From: an uncultured Clostridia bacterium
GTDB taxonomy: Bacteria; Bacillota_A; Clostridia; Christensenellales; Aristaeellaceae
Assembly (NCBI GenBank): GCA_946613955.1
Contig: CAMOGC010000046.1
Coordinates: 1 to 10,200 of the forward strand
Direction of reading: 5' to 3'
Length of the DNA: 10,200 nt
The notes below the pieces were generated by a model. That model was not told the origin of the DNA and ran no database searches. It saw only the letters and a list, made by a program, of their open reading frames with translations. The translations under genes and the position numbers were made by a program. Positions 1-6,970 of this stretch are shown piece by piece (the first letter of the stretch is position 1; every line of letters starts with the position of its first letter).

Positions 1-7
1 CAATCCG

Positions 8-23
8 GCCCGCGGGCTTTTTT
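8..23. terminator. Partial or bidirectional GC-palindrome terminator downstream of the secreted repeat protein
   Basis: A self-complementary GCCCGCGGGC (8-17) is followed by six T on the plus strand (18-23). Read from the minus-strand gene that stops at 41, the order is an A-run followed by the GC-rich arm. This is the expected left half of a terminator whose right half would lie beyond the window edge. It may also serve a plus-strand gene to the left. The call is tentative because the structure is cut by the edge. Confidence 0.4.
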
Positions 24-40
24 ACGATGTGTTTTTCCGC

Positions 41-754
41 TTACTTGGCTTCGGGAGCGGAGAAGGAAATGGGGGTCGCGCCGGTGAGCGCGTCGGCGGC
101 CAGCAGGGTAATGGGGGCCACTTCGTTGCTCAGGGTGGCGAACTTGGCTTCATAGCCGCCTTCGGTCTTGAAGGACAGGGTGTAGCGATGGCTGCCGTCT
201 TCCTTTTCGTCCAGCACCAGGGTGATGATCACGCTGTCGCCGTCGGCGATGGGCTTGAGGGCGTAGTTGCCGGTGGCCTGACCGGTGACGTTATCGGTCA
301 CGATCAGCTCGGTCACGGCTTCGCCGGTCTTGTTGTAGATGGTGTAGAGGCCCGCGTTCTTCTCGGCGGCGGTAAAGGTGAAGGGGGTCGCGCCGGTCAG
401 GGCGTCGGCCGCCAGCAGGGTCATGGGAACGACTTCGTTGCTCAGGGTGGCGAAGGAGCCTTCGTAGCCGCTCTCGGTGGCGAACTTCAGGGTGTAGCGG
501 TGATTGCCGTCTTCCCCGGCGGGGAGGGTGGCGGTAATCGCAGTTCCGGCGTTCACGGCCAGATAGGCGCCGTCTTCCAGATAGGAAACGGTTTCTCCGG
601 TCACGTTATCCGTCAGGGACAGGGACACGATCTTTTCACCGGTCTTGTTATAGATCGTGTAGACGCCGACCTGGGGCGCGGCGGCATCTTCCGCCAGGGC
701 CAGGCCGCACAGCAGCAGGGACAGGGCAGCGAGCAGGGACAGGAACTTCTTCAT
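41..754 (-). CDS. Secreted two-repeat protein of unknown function
   Basis: A 237-residue exported protein that I do not recognise. The start at 754 is chosen because AAAGGAGG lies 8 nt upstream and the protein then begins with a classic signal peptide: MKK, a hydrophobic stretch (about residues 4-20) and an ALA|ED cleavage site. A Cys sits at residue 16, but the residues before it (LLL) do not form a proper lipobox. The mature part is two tandem ~100-residue repeats, about 29-128 and 134-232. Both open with (V/A)G(V/L)YTIYNKTGE, continue through TDNVTG and HRYTL, and end with FATLSNEV and TLLAADALTGATP. The predicted strand-rich, Thr/Gly-rich composition suggests paired beta-sandwich-like domains outside the membrane. 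It has its own promoter and is divergent from another exported protein gene. Longer upstream in-frame ATGs have no ribosome binding site and lie in or upstream of the promoter. Confidence 0.8.
   Translation of the reverse strand: MKKFLSLLAALSLLLCGLALAEDAAAPQVGVYTIYNKTGEKIVSLSLTDNVTGETVSYLEDGAYLAVNAGTAITATLPAGEDGNHRYTLKFATESGYEGSFATLSNEVVPMTLLAADALTGATPFTFTAAEKNAGLYTIYNKTGEAVTELIVTDNVTGQATGNYALKPIADGDSVIITLVLDEKEDGSHRYTLSFKTEGGYEAKFATLSNEVAPITLLAADALTGATPISFSAPEAK
59..355 (-). repeat. Intragenic tandem repeat, second unit
   Basis: This encodes residues about 134-232 of the secreted protein. It matches the first unit (371-670) along its whole length, including YTIYNKTGE, DNVTG, HRYTL, ATLSNEV and LLAADALTGATP. 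The strong similarity at the DNA level (for example gtcgcgccggt and ggcgtcggc blocks in both) points to a fairly recent internal duplication. Confidence 0.8.
371..670 (-). repeat. Intragenic tandem repeat, first unit
   Basis: This encodes residues about 29-128 of the secreted protein and is the partner of the unit at 59-355. The best-kept parts are the first ~10 residues and the last ~30 residues. The middle (residues about 56-85) has diverged most and differs in length by a few residues. Confidence 0.8.
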
Positions 755-762
755 AGCATAAA

Positions 763-770
763 CCTCCTTT
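763..770 (-). promoter_or_regulatory. Ribosome binding site of the secreted repeat protein
   Basis: AAAGGAGG on the minus strand, 8 nt before the ATG at 754. It decides the start over the longer in-frame options at 934 and elsewhere, which lack such a site. Confidence 0.85.
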
Positions 771-785
771 ATTTCGAGGCCGTAA

Positions 786-963
786 CCTCCCCTGAAGGAT
801 AGCATAGAAAAGCGTTTCTGTAAACAGCGGAATTTGTCATTTTCCAAACAAAAAGGCCCCGGATCATGCTTGCCCGGAAGCGCGACTTCCCCTGCGGAAA
901 GGATACGGAAGGCCACCTCCGGGAAACGAGGCATTTGTCATTTTCTAAACAAAAAGGGACCGG
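786..963. repeat. Diverged tandem duplication of a promoter region (two ~77-bp units)
   Basis: A 31-bp block at 832-862 recurs at 933-963 with only three mismatches (core TTTGTCATTTTC, then AAACAAAAAGG). The AGGATA that forms the -10 of the downstream gene (796-801) also recurs at 900-905, next to a CCCCTG in both copies. The offsets are about 101-104 bp, so the whole promoter region seems to have been duplicated. At the outer copy the position 17 nt from AGGATA reads CGTTTC on the minus strand, not a usable -35. Only the inner copy looks like a live promoter. The rest of the 755-1150 intergenic stretch holds the opposite promoter at 1054-1083 and nothing else I can identify. Confidence 0.6.
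796..824 (-). promoter_or_regulatory. Sigma-70-type promoter for the secreted repeat protein
   Basis: On the minus strand, TTTACA (824-819) and TATCCT (801-796) are separated by exactly 17 nt. Transcription would begin near 789 and leave a ~35-nt leader carrying the AAAGGAGG site. One copy of a 31-bp direct repeat (832-862) ends 7 nt upstream of the -35 hexamer, where an activator or repressor could bind. Confidence 0.7.
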
Positions 964-1053
964 GAAGCACAGGAAGCCAGGCAACGAACCCCTCGATCAC
1001 GATCCGGGGCGGAACAGCGCGCCATGATCAAAGAAGGCCCGCCAAAGAAGCGC

Positions 1054-1083
1054 TTTGCAAATGGAACAGTCCTGTGGTAGAAT
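1054..1083 (+). promoter_or_regulatory. Extended -10 promoter for the exported 369-residue protein
   Basis: TTTGCA (1054-1059), an 18-nt spacer and TAGAAT (1078-1083), with TGG directly before the -10 giving an extended TGnTAGAAT element. The start codon at 1151 is about 60 nt downstream of the predicted transcription start. Confidence 0.65.
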
Positions 1084-1150
1084 AGAAAAAACAGAAACGC
1101 CGGCCCTGCCGCCGGGAAGGTCGGGGGCCGGAAAAAAGGAGGCCACCAAA

Positions 1151-2260
1151 ATGAAAAAAGGCATATGCGCGCTGCTGCTGCTGGCGATGCTCTTTTCCGT
1201 GGGGATGACGCACGCGGCTTTGGGGGAGGCGGCGAAGGACATCTACAGCGAAAAGATGGACTATACCGTCAGCGATTCCGGCCATCCCACCGCGTTTGAC
1301 AGCCGGGGGGCCGTGATTATTTACGCGAAAAAGGCCGGCTATGTGCCCAATCTGGTCATCAACCGGAGAGACGGCCAGCTGAACAACCCGGTGAACTATC
1401 TGAACAATGTCTGGCGGGAATACATGGAGGATACCTACGGCGACAGCGTTGGCACCAATCCCTGCAGGCAGGTGGAAATCGGCGGGAAAACCCTCTACAT
1501 GGCCCGGTACCACTATACGGCCAACGGAAACGGCCTGATCCTGATGGTTTCCATCGAACGCCGGACGGACGGGGATGTGGAATACCAGGTGAAGTATCAG
1601 GAAGGCAAATACGAAGATGTCGAGGCCCTGCTGGACGCCACCGTCCGCTCCTACCATCCCGGGAAGCCCGCCGCGGCCGAAAAAAAGGAAAAAACCTCCG
1701 GCCGGGTCATGGAACCCCTGCCCGCGGACGCGGATCCGGACAACGGCGTTTTCCGGGCCGCCCTGGAGGATCGGGACAAGATTTACGAAAACGGCTTTTT
1801 TACCGCCGCCCTGTATCTGGAGGATCGCTATGACGCCTCCGATGTGGAAGGGATCCGGGCGGGGGATCAGATCCTGGTGGCCGGAAAAACCCTGACGGTG
1901 AAGCAGGTGGTTCCCCACGGGGAGGAGGGCTTCGAGATCTATCCGGAGGAGGACTTCTTCTCCTACTGCGCCTTCCGGCCCACGGGGGACGGCGCCTATA
2001 CCGCCCTGGTGGACGACTGGACGCCCTGCACCTTTGTGGCCCGGAAAAGGGTCATGATGCCCCTGCCCTACGCCACGGCCATCTATGAGGTTTCCGGCGG
2101 GGAAGAGCCCGAGAAGCAGGACACGGACGCCTTCATCGGAAAACTGGTGAAAACGGACAGCACGGAATACTACAACCAGTACAATACCACCGCGACCTTC
2201 GAGAAGGGCACGCTGACGAAGCTGGTGTGCGCCGATTATCCCGCCGGCCCGACGGAGTAA
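1151..2260 (+). CDS. Exported protein of unknown function, two-part architecture
   Basis: A 369-residue protein that I cannot assign with confidence. The start at 1151 is supported by AAAGGAGG (1135-1142) 8 nt upstream and by the signal peptide it creates: MKKG, a hydrophobic core at about residues 5-19 and a THA|AL cleavage site near 22. The upstream in-frame ATG at 1055 lies inside the promoter. Residues about 30-170 form a compact alpha/beta segment (DYTVSDSGHPTAFDSRG at the start, LLDATVRSYHPG at the end) of the kind seen in small secreted PsbP/DcrB-like domains. This is a resemblance of pattern only. A Lys/Glu/Ala-rich linker (172-186) leads to a second part (about 190-365) with GIRAGDQILVAGKTLTV, suggesting a small beta-barrel. 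No catalytic motif is visible. It is monocistronic: own promoter and a strong terminator directly after the stop. Confidence 0.8.
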   Translation: MKKGICALLLLAMLFSVGMTHAALGEAAKDIYSEKMDYTVSDSGHPTAFDSRGAVIIYAKKAGYVPNLVINRRDGQLNNPVNYLNNVWREYMEDTYGDSVGTNPCRQVEIGGKTLYMARYHYTANGNGLILMVSIERRTDGDVEYQVKYQEGKYEDVEALLDATVRSYHPGKPAAAEKKEKTSGRVMEPLPADADPDNGVFRAALEDRDKIYENGFFTAALYLEDRYDASDVEGIRAGDQILVAGKTLTVKQVVPHGEEGFEIYPEEDFFSYCAFRPTGDGAYTALVDDWTPCTFVARKRVMMPLPYATAIYEVSGGEEPEKQDTDAFIGKLVKTDSTEYYNQYNTTATFEKGTLTKLVCADYPAGPTE

Positions 2261-2270
2261 ACCGAATGAT

Positions 2271-2311
2271 CAGGGGGACACGCCATTTCTACGGTGTGTC
2301 CCCCTGTTTTT
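2271..2311 (+). terminator. Intrinsic terminator of the exported-protein gene
   Basis: Arms 2271-2284 (CAGGGGGACACGCC) and 2293-2306 (GGTGTGTCCCCCTG) form a 14-bp stem with one G-U pair and an 8-nt loop, followed by five T (2307-2311). It begins 10 nt after the stop codon. The following 2312-2400 shows no convincing second terminator for the converging lon gene. Confidence 0.9.
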
Positions 2312-2400
2312 CCGGATAACGCGCACGCACCGGGAAGAAACCCGAGGAAAGCCTCCCGGAAAGCCCGCGGTTTCGAGCGAGCCGGATTCGGTTCGGCGTC

Positions 2401-4701
2401 TCAGCCCGCCTGGGCCACGCAGTCCCGGCAGGGAATCCCCAGGGCGGCGAGGACTTCCTCCACGGCGCCCACGGGGGTGATTTCCAGCTGATCCCGTACC
2501 TCTCTGGCCACGTCCTTCAGGTCGTCCACATTGTCCCGGGGAATGAACACACGCTTCACCCCGGCGCGCTGGGCGGCCATCAGCTTCTCCGGCAGCCCGC
2601 CGATGGGGTTGACGTCCCCCTGGAGAGAGACCTCCCCGGTCATGGCGACGGCGGGGGGAATCGGCGTCCCGGTCACCAGAGAGGCGAGGGCGGTCGTCAG
2701 GGTAATGCCGGCGGAGGGCCCGTCCTTGGGCGTGGCCCCGTCGGGCACGTGGATATGCAGATCGTGATCCGCGAAGGCCCTGGCCTGCTCCGGCAGGAGG
2801 TTTTTCACCAGGCTCACGGCGATCTGGGCGGATTCCTTCATGACGTCGCCCAGCTGCCCGGTAACGGTGGTTTTGCCGGCTCCCTCGGTCAGGAGGGTCT
2901 GGATATACAGGATTTCGCCGCCCACCGGCGTCCAGGCCAGCCCGGTCACGATGCCGGGGCGGGCGCTTTCCCGCACCTGGCGGTGATGCAGCGGGGCGTC
3001 CTCCAGATAGTCCCCCAGGTTATCCGCCGTGACGGCGATTTTGGTCTCCGGATGATCCACCAGGGCGACCGCCGCCCCGCGGCAGAGCTGATCCATCCGC
3101 TTCTTCAGCCCGCGGACGCCCGCCTCCCGGGTATAGTCGGCGATGATTTTATCCAGCGCCGATTCCCCGACGGTCAGGGCGCCCTCCGGCAGGCCGGCCG
3201 CCGCGATGGCCCTGGGCAGCAGGTGCTCCCGGACGATGGCCCGCTTTTCCAGGGGCGTGTAGCCCTGGAAGCGGATGACCTCCATCCGGTTCAGCAGGGG
3301 CTCCGGAATCGTGTCCAGGGAATTCGCCGTGCAGATAAACAGCACGTCGCTCAGGTCGAAGGGCACGTTCAGATAATGATCCGTGAAATGGGCGTTCTGC
3401 TCCGGATCCAGCACCTCCAGCAGCGCGCTGGCGGGATCCCCGGCGTAGGACTGGCTGAGCTTGTCGATCTCATCCAGCACCATGACCGGGTTGGACACCT
3501 CCGCCTTGTGAATGGCGTCGATGATGCGGCCGGGCATGGAGCCGATGTAGGTCCGCCGGTGGCCGCGGATGTCCGCCTCGTCCCGGACGCCGCCCAGGGC
3601 CACCCGGGCGTATTTGCGGCCCAGGGCCTTGGCGATGCTGGCGCCGATGCTGGTTTTCCCGGTTCCCGGCGCGCCGACAAAGCACAGGATGGAGCCGCTC
3701 TGCTCCCCCTTCAGGCGCATGACGGCGATCTGCTGCAGGACGCGCTTTTTGACCTTGTCCAGCCCGGAATGATCCGCGTCCAGCACGGCGCGGGCCTGCT
3801 CCATGGAAATCTCCTGGGCGGGGGTCTTTTTCCAGGGCAGGCTGGTCAAAAGATCCAGCCAGTCCGTCAGCATGCCCGCCTCCGGACTGTTGGCGCCTTC
3901 GCCCTTCAGCCGGGACAGCACCTTCCGCCCTTCCTTCAGGGCGGCCTCGTTCATGCCGGCCTCCTCCAGCTTCAGCTCCAGCCGGCGAACCTCCGAAACG
4001 TTTTCCGGATGCATTTCGTCCAGCTCCTTCTGGAGATAGGACATCTGCTTGCGGATGGCGGATTCCCGATACAGCTTTTCGTGATCCTCCTGCTGGGCCG
4101 TTTGCGCCTCGGTCTGGACATCCGCCAGCTCGATGCCCTCCATCAGCAGGCGCTCCAGGGCGTCAAAGCGCTTCCGGAGGGAGCTTTCCCGCAGCAGGGC
4201 ATAGAAATCGTCCTCATTATAGCGCATCCAGGGGGACACCGCCGCCGCCAGGGTCCAAAGGCTGTCCCAGGAGGCGGAGAAGGAGCGGATCATGGGCTCC
4301 CACCGGTTGCCTTTGGAAAACTCCAGAATCCGGTTCTTGATCTCCCGGAGCCGCCGCCCGGCGTCCGCCGGATCCAGGTCGGCCCGGTCGCTCAGGCGGC
4401 TGAGGGTCATGCTGATGCTCTTTCCGCGCAGCACCGCGGTTTCCTCCACCGTCACCCGGTTCTGGACGCCGATGGACAGGAAGCCGTTCTCGTTGACCTC
4501 CTGGATAACGCCGGCCACGCCGATGTTATAGAAGCTGTCCGAAGTCAGCTCCGCGCGGGCCTGCTCGCTTTTCTGGAACAGGATGCTGACCTTTTCGCCC
4601 ACCGCGGGCGCCTTTCCGGCGGCTTCCTGATAGACGTCGCTCCGAAGCCAGAGCTTTGCCTCCGGCAGCAGGATCGTATGATAAAGGGGCAGTACAGACA
4701 T
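2401..4701 (-). CDS. lon: ATP-dependent Lon protease
   Basis: A cytoplasmic AAA+ serine protease (S16 family, LonA type) that unfolds and degrades damaged or regulatory proteins. With the start at 4701 it has 766 residues, near the usual 770-800. Walker A GAPGTGKT is at 343-350 and Walker B VMVLDEID at 406-413. The sensor region ANSLDTIPEPLLNRMEVI follows. The protease domain carries PKDGPSAGIT with the catalytic Ser663 and GGLPEKLMAAQ with Lys706, the normal 43-residue spacing. A coiled-coil stretch (about 195-265, RKQMSYLQKELDEM) precedes the ATPase domain. The N-terminal domain is divergent: after LPLYHTILLPEA it lacks the usual FPGM..PL-type block. The start at 4701 is preferred because GGAGGA (4716-4711) lies 9 nt upstream; ATGs at 4710 and 4728 are too close to it or beyond it. 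It is divergent from tetR, with overlapping promoters. Whether it is the only lon of the genome cannot be told. Confidence 0.95.
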   Translation of the reverse strand: MSVLPLYHTILLPEAKLWLRSDVYQEAAGKAPAVGEKVSILFQKSEQARAELTSDSFYNIGVAGVIQEVNENGFLSIGVQNRVTVEETAVLRGKSISMTLSRLSDRADLDPADAGRRLREIKNRILEFSKGNRWEPMIRSFSASWDSLWTLAAAVSPWMRYNEDDFYALLRESSLRKRFDALERLLMEGIELADVQTEAQTAQQEDHEKLYRESAIRKQMSYLQKELDEMHPENVSEVRRLELKLEEAGMNEAALKEGRKVLSRLKGEGANSPEAGMLTDWLDLLTSLPWKKTPAQEISMEQARAVLDADHSGLDKVKKRVLQQIAVMRLKGEQSGSILCFVGAPGTGKTSIGASIAKALGRKYARVALGGVRDEADIRGHRRTYIGSMPGRIIDAIHKAEVSNPVMVLDEIDKLSQSYAGDPASALLEVLDPEQNAHFTDHYLNVPFDLSDVLFICTANSLDTIPEPLLNRMEVIRFQGYTPLEKRAIVREHLLPRAIAAAGLPEGALTVGESALDKIIADYTREAGVRGLKKRMDQLCRGAAVALVDHPETKIAVTADNLGDYLEDAPLHHRQVRESARPGIVTGLAWTPVGGEILYIQTLLTEGAGKTTVTGQLGDVMKESAQIAVSLVKNLLPEQARAFADHDLHIHVPDGATPKDGPSAGITLTTALASLVTGTPIPPAVAMTGEVSLQGDVNPIGGLPEKLMAAQRAGVKRVFIPRDNVDDLKDVAREVRDQLEITPVGAVEEVLAALGIPCRDCVAQAG

Positions 4702-4710
4702 TGCGATCAT

Positions 4711-4716
4711 TCCTCC
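4711..4716 (-). promoter_or_regulatory. Ribosome binding site deciding the lon start
   Basis: GGAGGA on the minus strand, 9 nt before the ATG at 4701. It touches the alternative ATG at 4710 and lies inside the reading frame of the one at 4728, which makes both unlikely. Confidence 0.75.
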
Positions 4717-4736
4717 GATCGTTGGCAATCAAAACA

Positions 4737-4750
4737 TTGACAACTGTCAA
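4737..4750. promoter_or_regulatory. Probable TetR operator 1 (palindrome)
   Basis: TTGACAACTGTCAA is a palindrome with 6-bp arms TTGACA/TGTCAA around a 2-bp centre. It lies at about +3 to +16 relative to the predicted lon transcription start, suitable for blocking lon transcription. Its centre is 38 bp from that of the second palindrome. Binding by the adjacent TetR protein is an inference. Confidence 0.65.
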
Positions 4751-4759
4751 GTTTAGGCC

Positions 4760-4788
4760 ATCATAGCATGAACCTTGACAGCTGTCAA
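4760..4788 (-). promoter_or_regulatory. lon promoter, overlapping the tetR promoter
   Basis: On the minus strand, a perfect TTGACA (4788-4783), a 17-nt spacer and TATGAT (4765-4760), with TGC before the -10 (extended -10). The -35 hexamer is the right arm of the palindrome at 4774-4789. Predicted transcription start near 4753, giving a leader of about 50 nt. Confidence 0.8.
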
Positions 4789-4789
4789 G
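4774..4789. promoter_or_regulatory. Probable TetR operator 2 (perfect 16-bp palindrome shared by both promoters)
   Basis: CTTGACAGCTGTCAAG is a perfect palindrome of 16 bp. Its left arm is the -35 of the tetR promoter and its right arm, read on the other strand, is the -35 of the lon promoter. Occupancy would block RNA polymerase in both directions. Length and symmetry fit a TetR-family dimer, and the regulator gene starts 46 bp away. Confidence 0.75.
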
Positions 4790-4803
4790 CTTTTTGATAA
4801 AAT
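4775..4803 (+). promoter_or_regulatory. tetR-operon promoter
   Basis: A perfect TTGACA (4775-4780), a 17-nt spacer and TAAAAT (4798-4803), with TGA before the -10 giving an extended -10. Predicted start near 4810, about 25 nt before the tetR ATG. As no other convincing promoter is seen before the channel genes, this promoter probably drives the whole row to 10190 and perhaps further. Confidence 0.8.
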
Positions 4804-4834
4804 CTTTTTCATCAAAGCAGAAGGAGCTCCTTGC

Positions 4835-5386
4835 ATGTACTGCGGCAGCAATAAAACGGCCCTGTCCTCCCAGAAACAGATCGCGGAGGCGCTGCTCCGC
4901 CTGATGGCGGATCACCCTTACGCGGATATTTCCGTTTCTTCCCTGTGCCGGGAGGCGGGGATTTCCCGCCAGACCTTTTACAGCCTTTTTACGTCCCGGG
5001 AAAACGTGGTGGTCTTTACCCTGCAGGCCAATTACTGCTACGCCCCCTCCGAGGCCCTGTCCAGGGGCGGGGAGGGCGAAAAAAGCGGCGGGCTGCGGGC
5101 CCTGTGCCGGGGATACGCGGCGTATATCCTGCAAAACCGGGATTTTCTCCGGATGATGGTCAAAAACCGGATCGATTATCTGCTCTATGACAGCATCAGC
5201 GAGGCGCTGGGGGCCTGCGAATGCTTTCTGCCCGGGCTGGACAGCCGCGTCCGGCCCTACGCCGTCAGCTTTTACGCCGGGGGGATTTCCAGCGTCGCCC
5301 GCACCTATGCCCGGGAGGGCTGCGCCGCGACGGAAAAAGAGCTGGAGCAGCTGCTGTATCTGCTTTTGAGCGGCTCGCTGCTGTAA
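4835..5386 (+). CDS. TetR/AcrR-family transcriptional regulator
   Basis: A 183-residue DNA-binding repressor-type protein. The N-terminal helix-turn-helix is clear: QKQIAEALLRLMADHPY (13-29), then ISVSSLCREAGISRQTFYSLF (32-52), which matches the family pattern with the recognition helix around SRQTFYSLF. The remaining residues (about 60-183) form the helical ligand/dimer domain, which I cannot assign to a known ligand class. The start at 4835 is backed by AAGGAG (4821-4826), 8 nt upstream; an in-frame TTG at 4775 is the -35 hexamer itself. The divergent layout with lon and two palindromes in the 133-bp gap predict autoregulation and control of lon. It stops 33 bp before the channel gene with no terminator between, so it probably heads that operon. 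The signal it senses is unknown. Confidence 0.9.
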   Translation: MYCGSNKTALSSQKQIAEALLRLMADHPYADISVSSLCREAGISRQTFYSLFTSRENVVVFTLQANYCYAPSEALSRGGEGEKSGGLRALCRGYAAYILQNRDFLRMMVKNRIDYLLYDSISEALGACECFLPGLDSRVRPYAVSFYAGGISSVARTYAREGCAATEKELEQLLYLLLSGSLL

Positions 5387-5419
5387 TATTTCCCGATGGG
5401 AAGCCGGGGAGGAGAAGGA

Positions 5420-6970
5420 ATGAAAGGAAAAGGAAAGAAGGCCCTGCTCCTGGCGGCGGCGTATTTTGCGCTGCTGGGGCTGCTGCTGCTCTTTGAAAGA
5501 AGCGACCCGGCCTCCGGCATCCGAAGCCTCTGGGACGCAATCTGGTATTCCGTCGTGACGCTGACGACGGTGGGCTACGGGGATCTGGTTCCCGCGACGG
5601 CGGGCGGCCGGGCGGTGGGAGTCGTATTTTTGCTGGGCAGCCTGGGCATCCTGGCCGCCCTGGCCGCGGCCGCCTTCGCCCTGTTCCGGGAAAGGCTGCT
5701 TCCCCGGATGCGGATGCTTTCTCTGCGGGGAAAGCCGGTTTATCTTTTTTCGGAGGAAAACGGCGCCTCCCGGGCGCTGGCCGCGCAGCTTTCCCGGGAG
5801 AAGGATCGGCCCTGGACGGTCTTTGCCGGCAGCGACGGAAAGGAAGAGGAACGGCGGGGAGAAAGAACCCTGCGCCGGCCGGAGCCCCTGGAAGAGCTGC
5901 TCCGGATGGGCGGGCCAGGGGTGCGGCCGAAGGGCGTTTTCCTGATGGCCGAGGATACGGAAAGAAATCTGCTCCAGGCGGCGGATCCCGCCCTTTCCGG
6001 GCTGCCGGTCTACTGCCGGGCGCCGGAGACCGAGGGTCTGCCGGGAATCCGGTTTTTCAACGCCGAGGAGTGCCGCGGCCGGTCATATTGGCGGGGGCAT
6101 CCCCTGTCCCGGAAGGAAAAAACCATTCTGCTGATCGGCAGCGGCGCGCTGGCGCAAAGCCTGCTGGAGCAGGCGATCCTGGTCAACTGCCGGGCGCCCT
6201 TCCAGAATTGCGAATATCATCTTTTCGGGGACTGGAACGAATACCGGCGGCTGCATCCCGCCCTGGAGGCGCATCTTTTCGCCCCCGGCACATCCGCGGA
6301 CGCCTTCCTTTTTCACGAGGCGTCCTGGGCGGCGGATCCCGCCCTGCTGGAGGGGGCCGACCGGATCATTTTCTGCGGGGATGAGGCGGCGGCCAACGCG
6401 GCGGGGGCCGGAAGGCTGATCCGGTATTTCCCGACAGGCGCGCGCCTTTTCGCGGCGGGCGCCTGGGCGCCGGCGCCGGCCGTGGCCTTCGGCGGCGACG
6501 CGGAGGTGTTCACGCCCGAGGCGGTGATGGGAAGGGAACAGGACCGGGCGGCCCGGGCGATGCACGAGATCTACCGCGAAAAAACGGGGGCCGGGCCGGC
6601 CTGGGAGGAGCTGACGCCCTTCCAGCGGATGTCCAACCGGGCGGCGGCGGACCACTTGCGGACGAAGCTGGCGATCCTTCTGCCGGAGGAAAACGCGCCG
6701 GAGCCGACGGCGGAAAACATCCGGAAAGCCCTGGAACGCCTGGCCGGGGCCGCTGCGGGGGAGCGGGAGGCCTTCCGCCGAAACGAGCACGAGCGGTGGG
6801 CGCGGTTCCACTGGCTGTTTAACTGGCGATACGGGGAGAAAAAGGACGGGGAGCGGCGGACGCATCCCTCCCTGACGGATTTTGACCACCTTTCGGAGAC
6901 GGAACAGGCCAAGGACGACGCCGCCTGGGAAAACCTTCGGTTCTTCGAGGAGGAGGAAGGAAAAGGATGA
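5420..6970 (+). CDS. K+-channel-like membrane protein with RCK-like domains and a C-terminal RyR domain
   Basis: A 516-residue predicted ligand-gated ion channel subunit. TM1 is about residues 8-25, the pore helix about 37-49, the K+ filter signature TTVGYGD 49-55 and TM2 about 66-88: a two-TM (Ion_trans_2) pore with no voltage sensor. [10 protein letters not shown] (91-100) links to two cytoplasmic Rossmann-like units. The first (about 105-215) has lost the glycine-rich loop; the second begins [12 protein letters not shown] (236-247). A helical segment (about 370-422) follows. The C-terminus (about 430-510) fits the RyR domain: NEHERW (455-460), WRYG (469-472), then THPSL (481-485), DFDHLSE and a trailing AKDD. 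The start at 5420 has GGAGG (5408-5412) 7 nt upstream; an in-frame ATG at 5396 has no such site. The stop overlaps the next ATG by 4 bases. Motif-based call; ligand and ion selectivity beyond the K+ filter are inferred. Confidence 0.85.
   Translation: MKGKGKKALLLAAAYFALLGLLLLFERSDPASGIRSLWDAIWYSVVTLTTVGYGDLVPATAGGRAVGVVFLLGSLGILAALAAAAFALFRERLLPRMRMLSLRGKPVYLFSEENGASRALAAQLSREKDRPWTVFAGSDGKEEERRGERTLRRPEPLEELLRMGGPGVRPKGVFLMAEDTERNLLQAADPALSGLPVYCRAPETEGLPGIRFFNAEECRGRSYWRGHPLSRKEKTILLIGSGALAQSLLEQAILVNCRAPFQNCEYHLFGDWNEYRRLHPALEAHLFAPGTSADAFLFHEASWAADPALLEGADRIIFCGDEAAANAAGAGRLIRYFPTGARLFAAGAWAPAPAVAFGGDAEVFTPEAVMGREQDRAARAMHEIYREKTGAGPAWEELTPFQRMSNRAAADHLRTKLAILLPEENAPEPTAENIRKALERLAGAAAGEREAFRRNEHERWARFHWLFNWRYGEKKDGERRTHPSLTDFDHLSETEQAKDDAAWENLRFFEEEEGKG

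Noticed and set aside
1055..1150. An upstream ATG extending the exported protein by 32 residues
   Set aside because: It lies in the promoter, would hide the signal peptide, and lacks a ribosome binding site. The ATG at 1151 has AAAGGAGG at good distance.
2312..2400. Possible terminator for lon
   Set aside because: Short GAGG/CCTC pairing with a CTTT loop can be drawn on the minus strand, but the stem is too weak and the T-run is interrupted.
2749..4740. A 663-codon open frame on the plus strand opposite lon
   Set aside because: It is a by-product of GC-rich codon use antisense to lon. The translation is low-complexity (Gly/Gln/His/Leu-rich), has no domain motifs and no ribosome binding site, whereas lon is unmistakable.
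4775..4834. An upstream TTG start extending TetR by 20 residues
   Set aside because: The TTG is the first triplet of the -35 hexamer TTGACA, so the transcript would start after it. The ATG at 4835 has a good AAGGAG 8 nt upstream.
5390..5402. Small hairpin TTCCC-GAT-GGGAA between tetR and the channel gene
   Set aside because: Only a 5-bp stem and no T-run, so it is not a terminator. Nor is there a convincing promoter in this 33-bp gap: TAATAT at 5384 has no -35 at the right distance.
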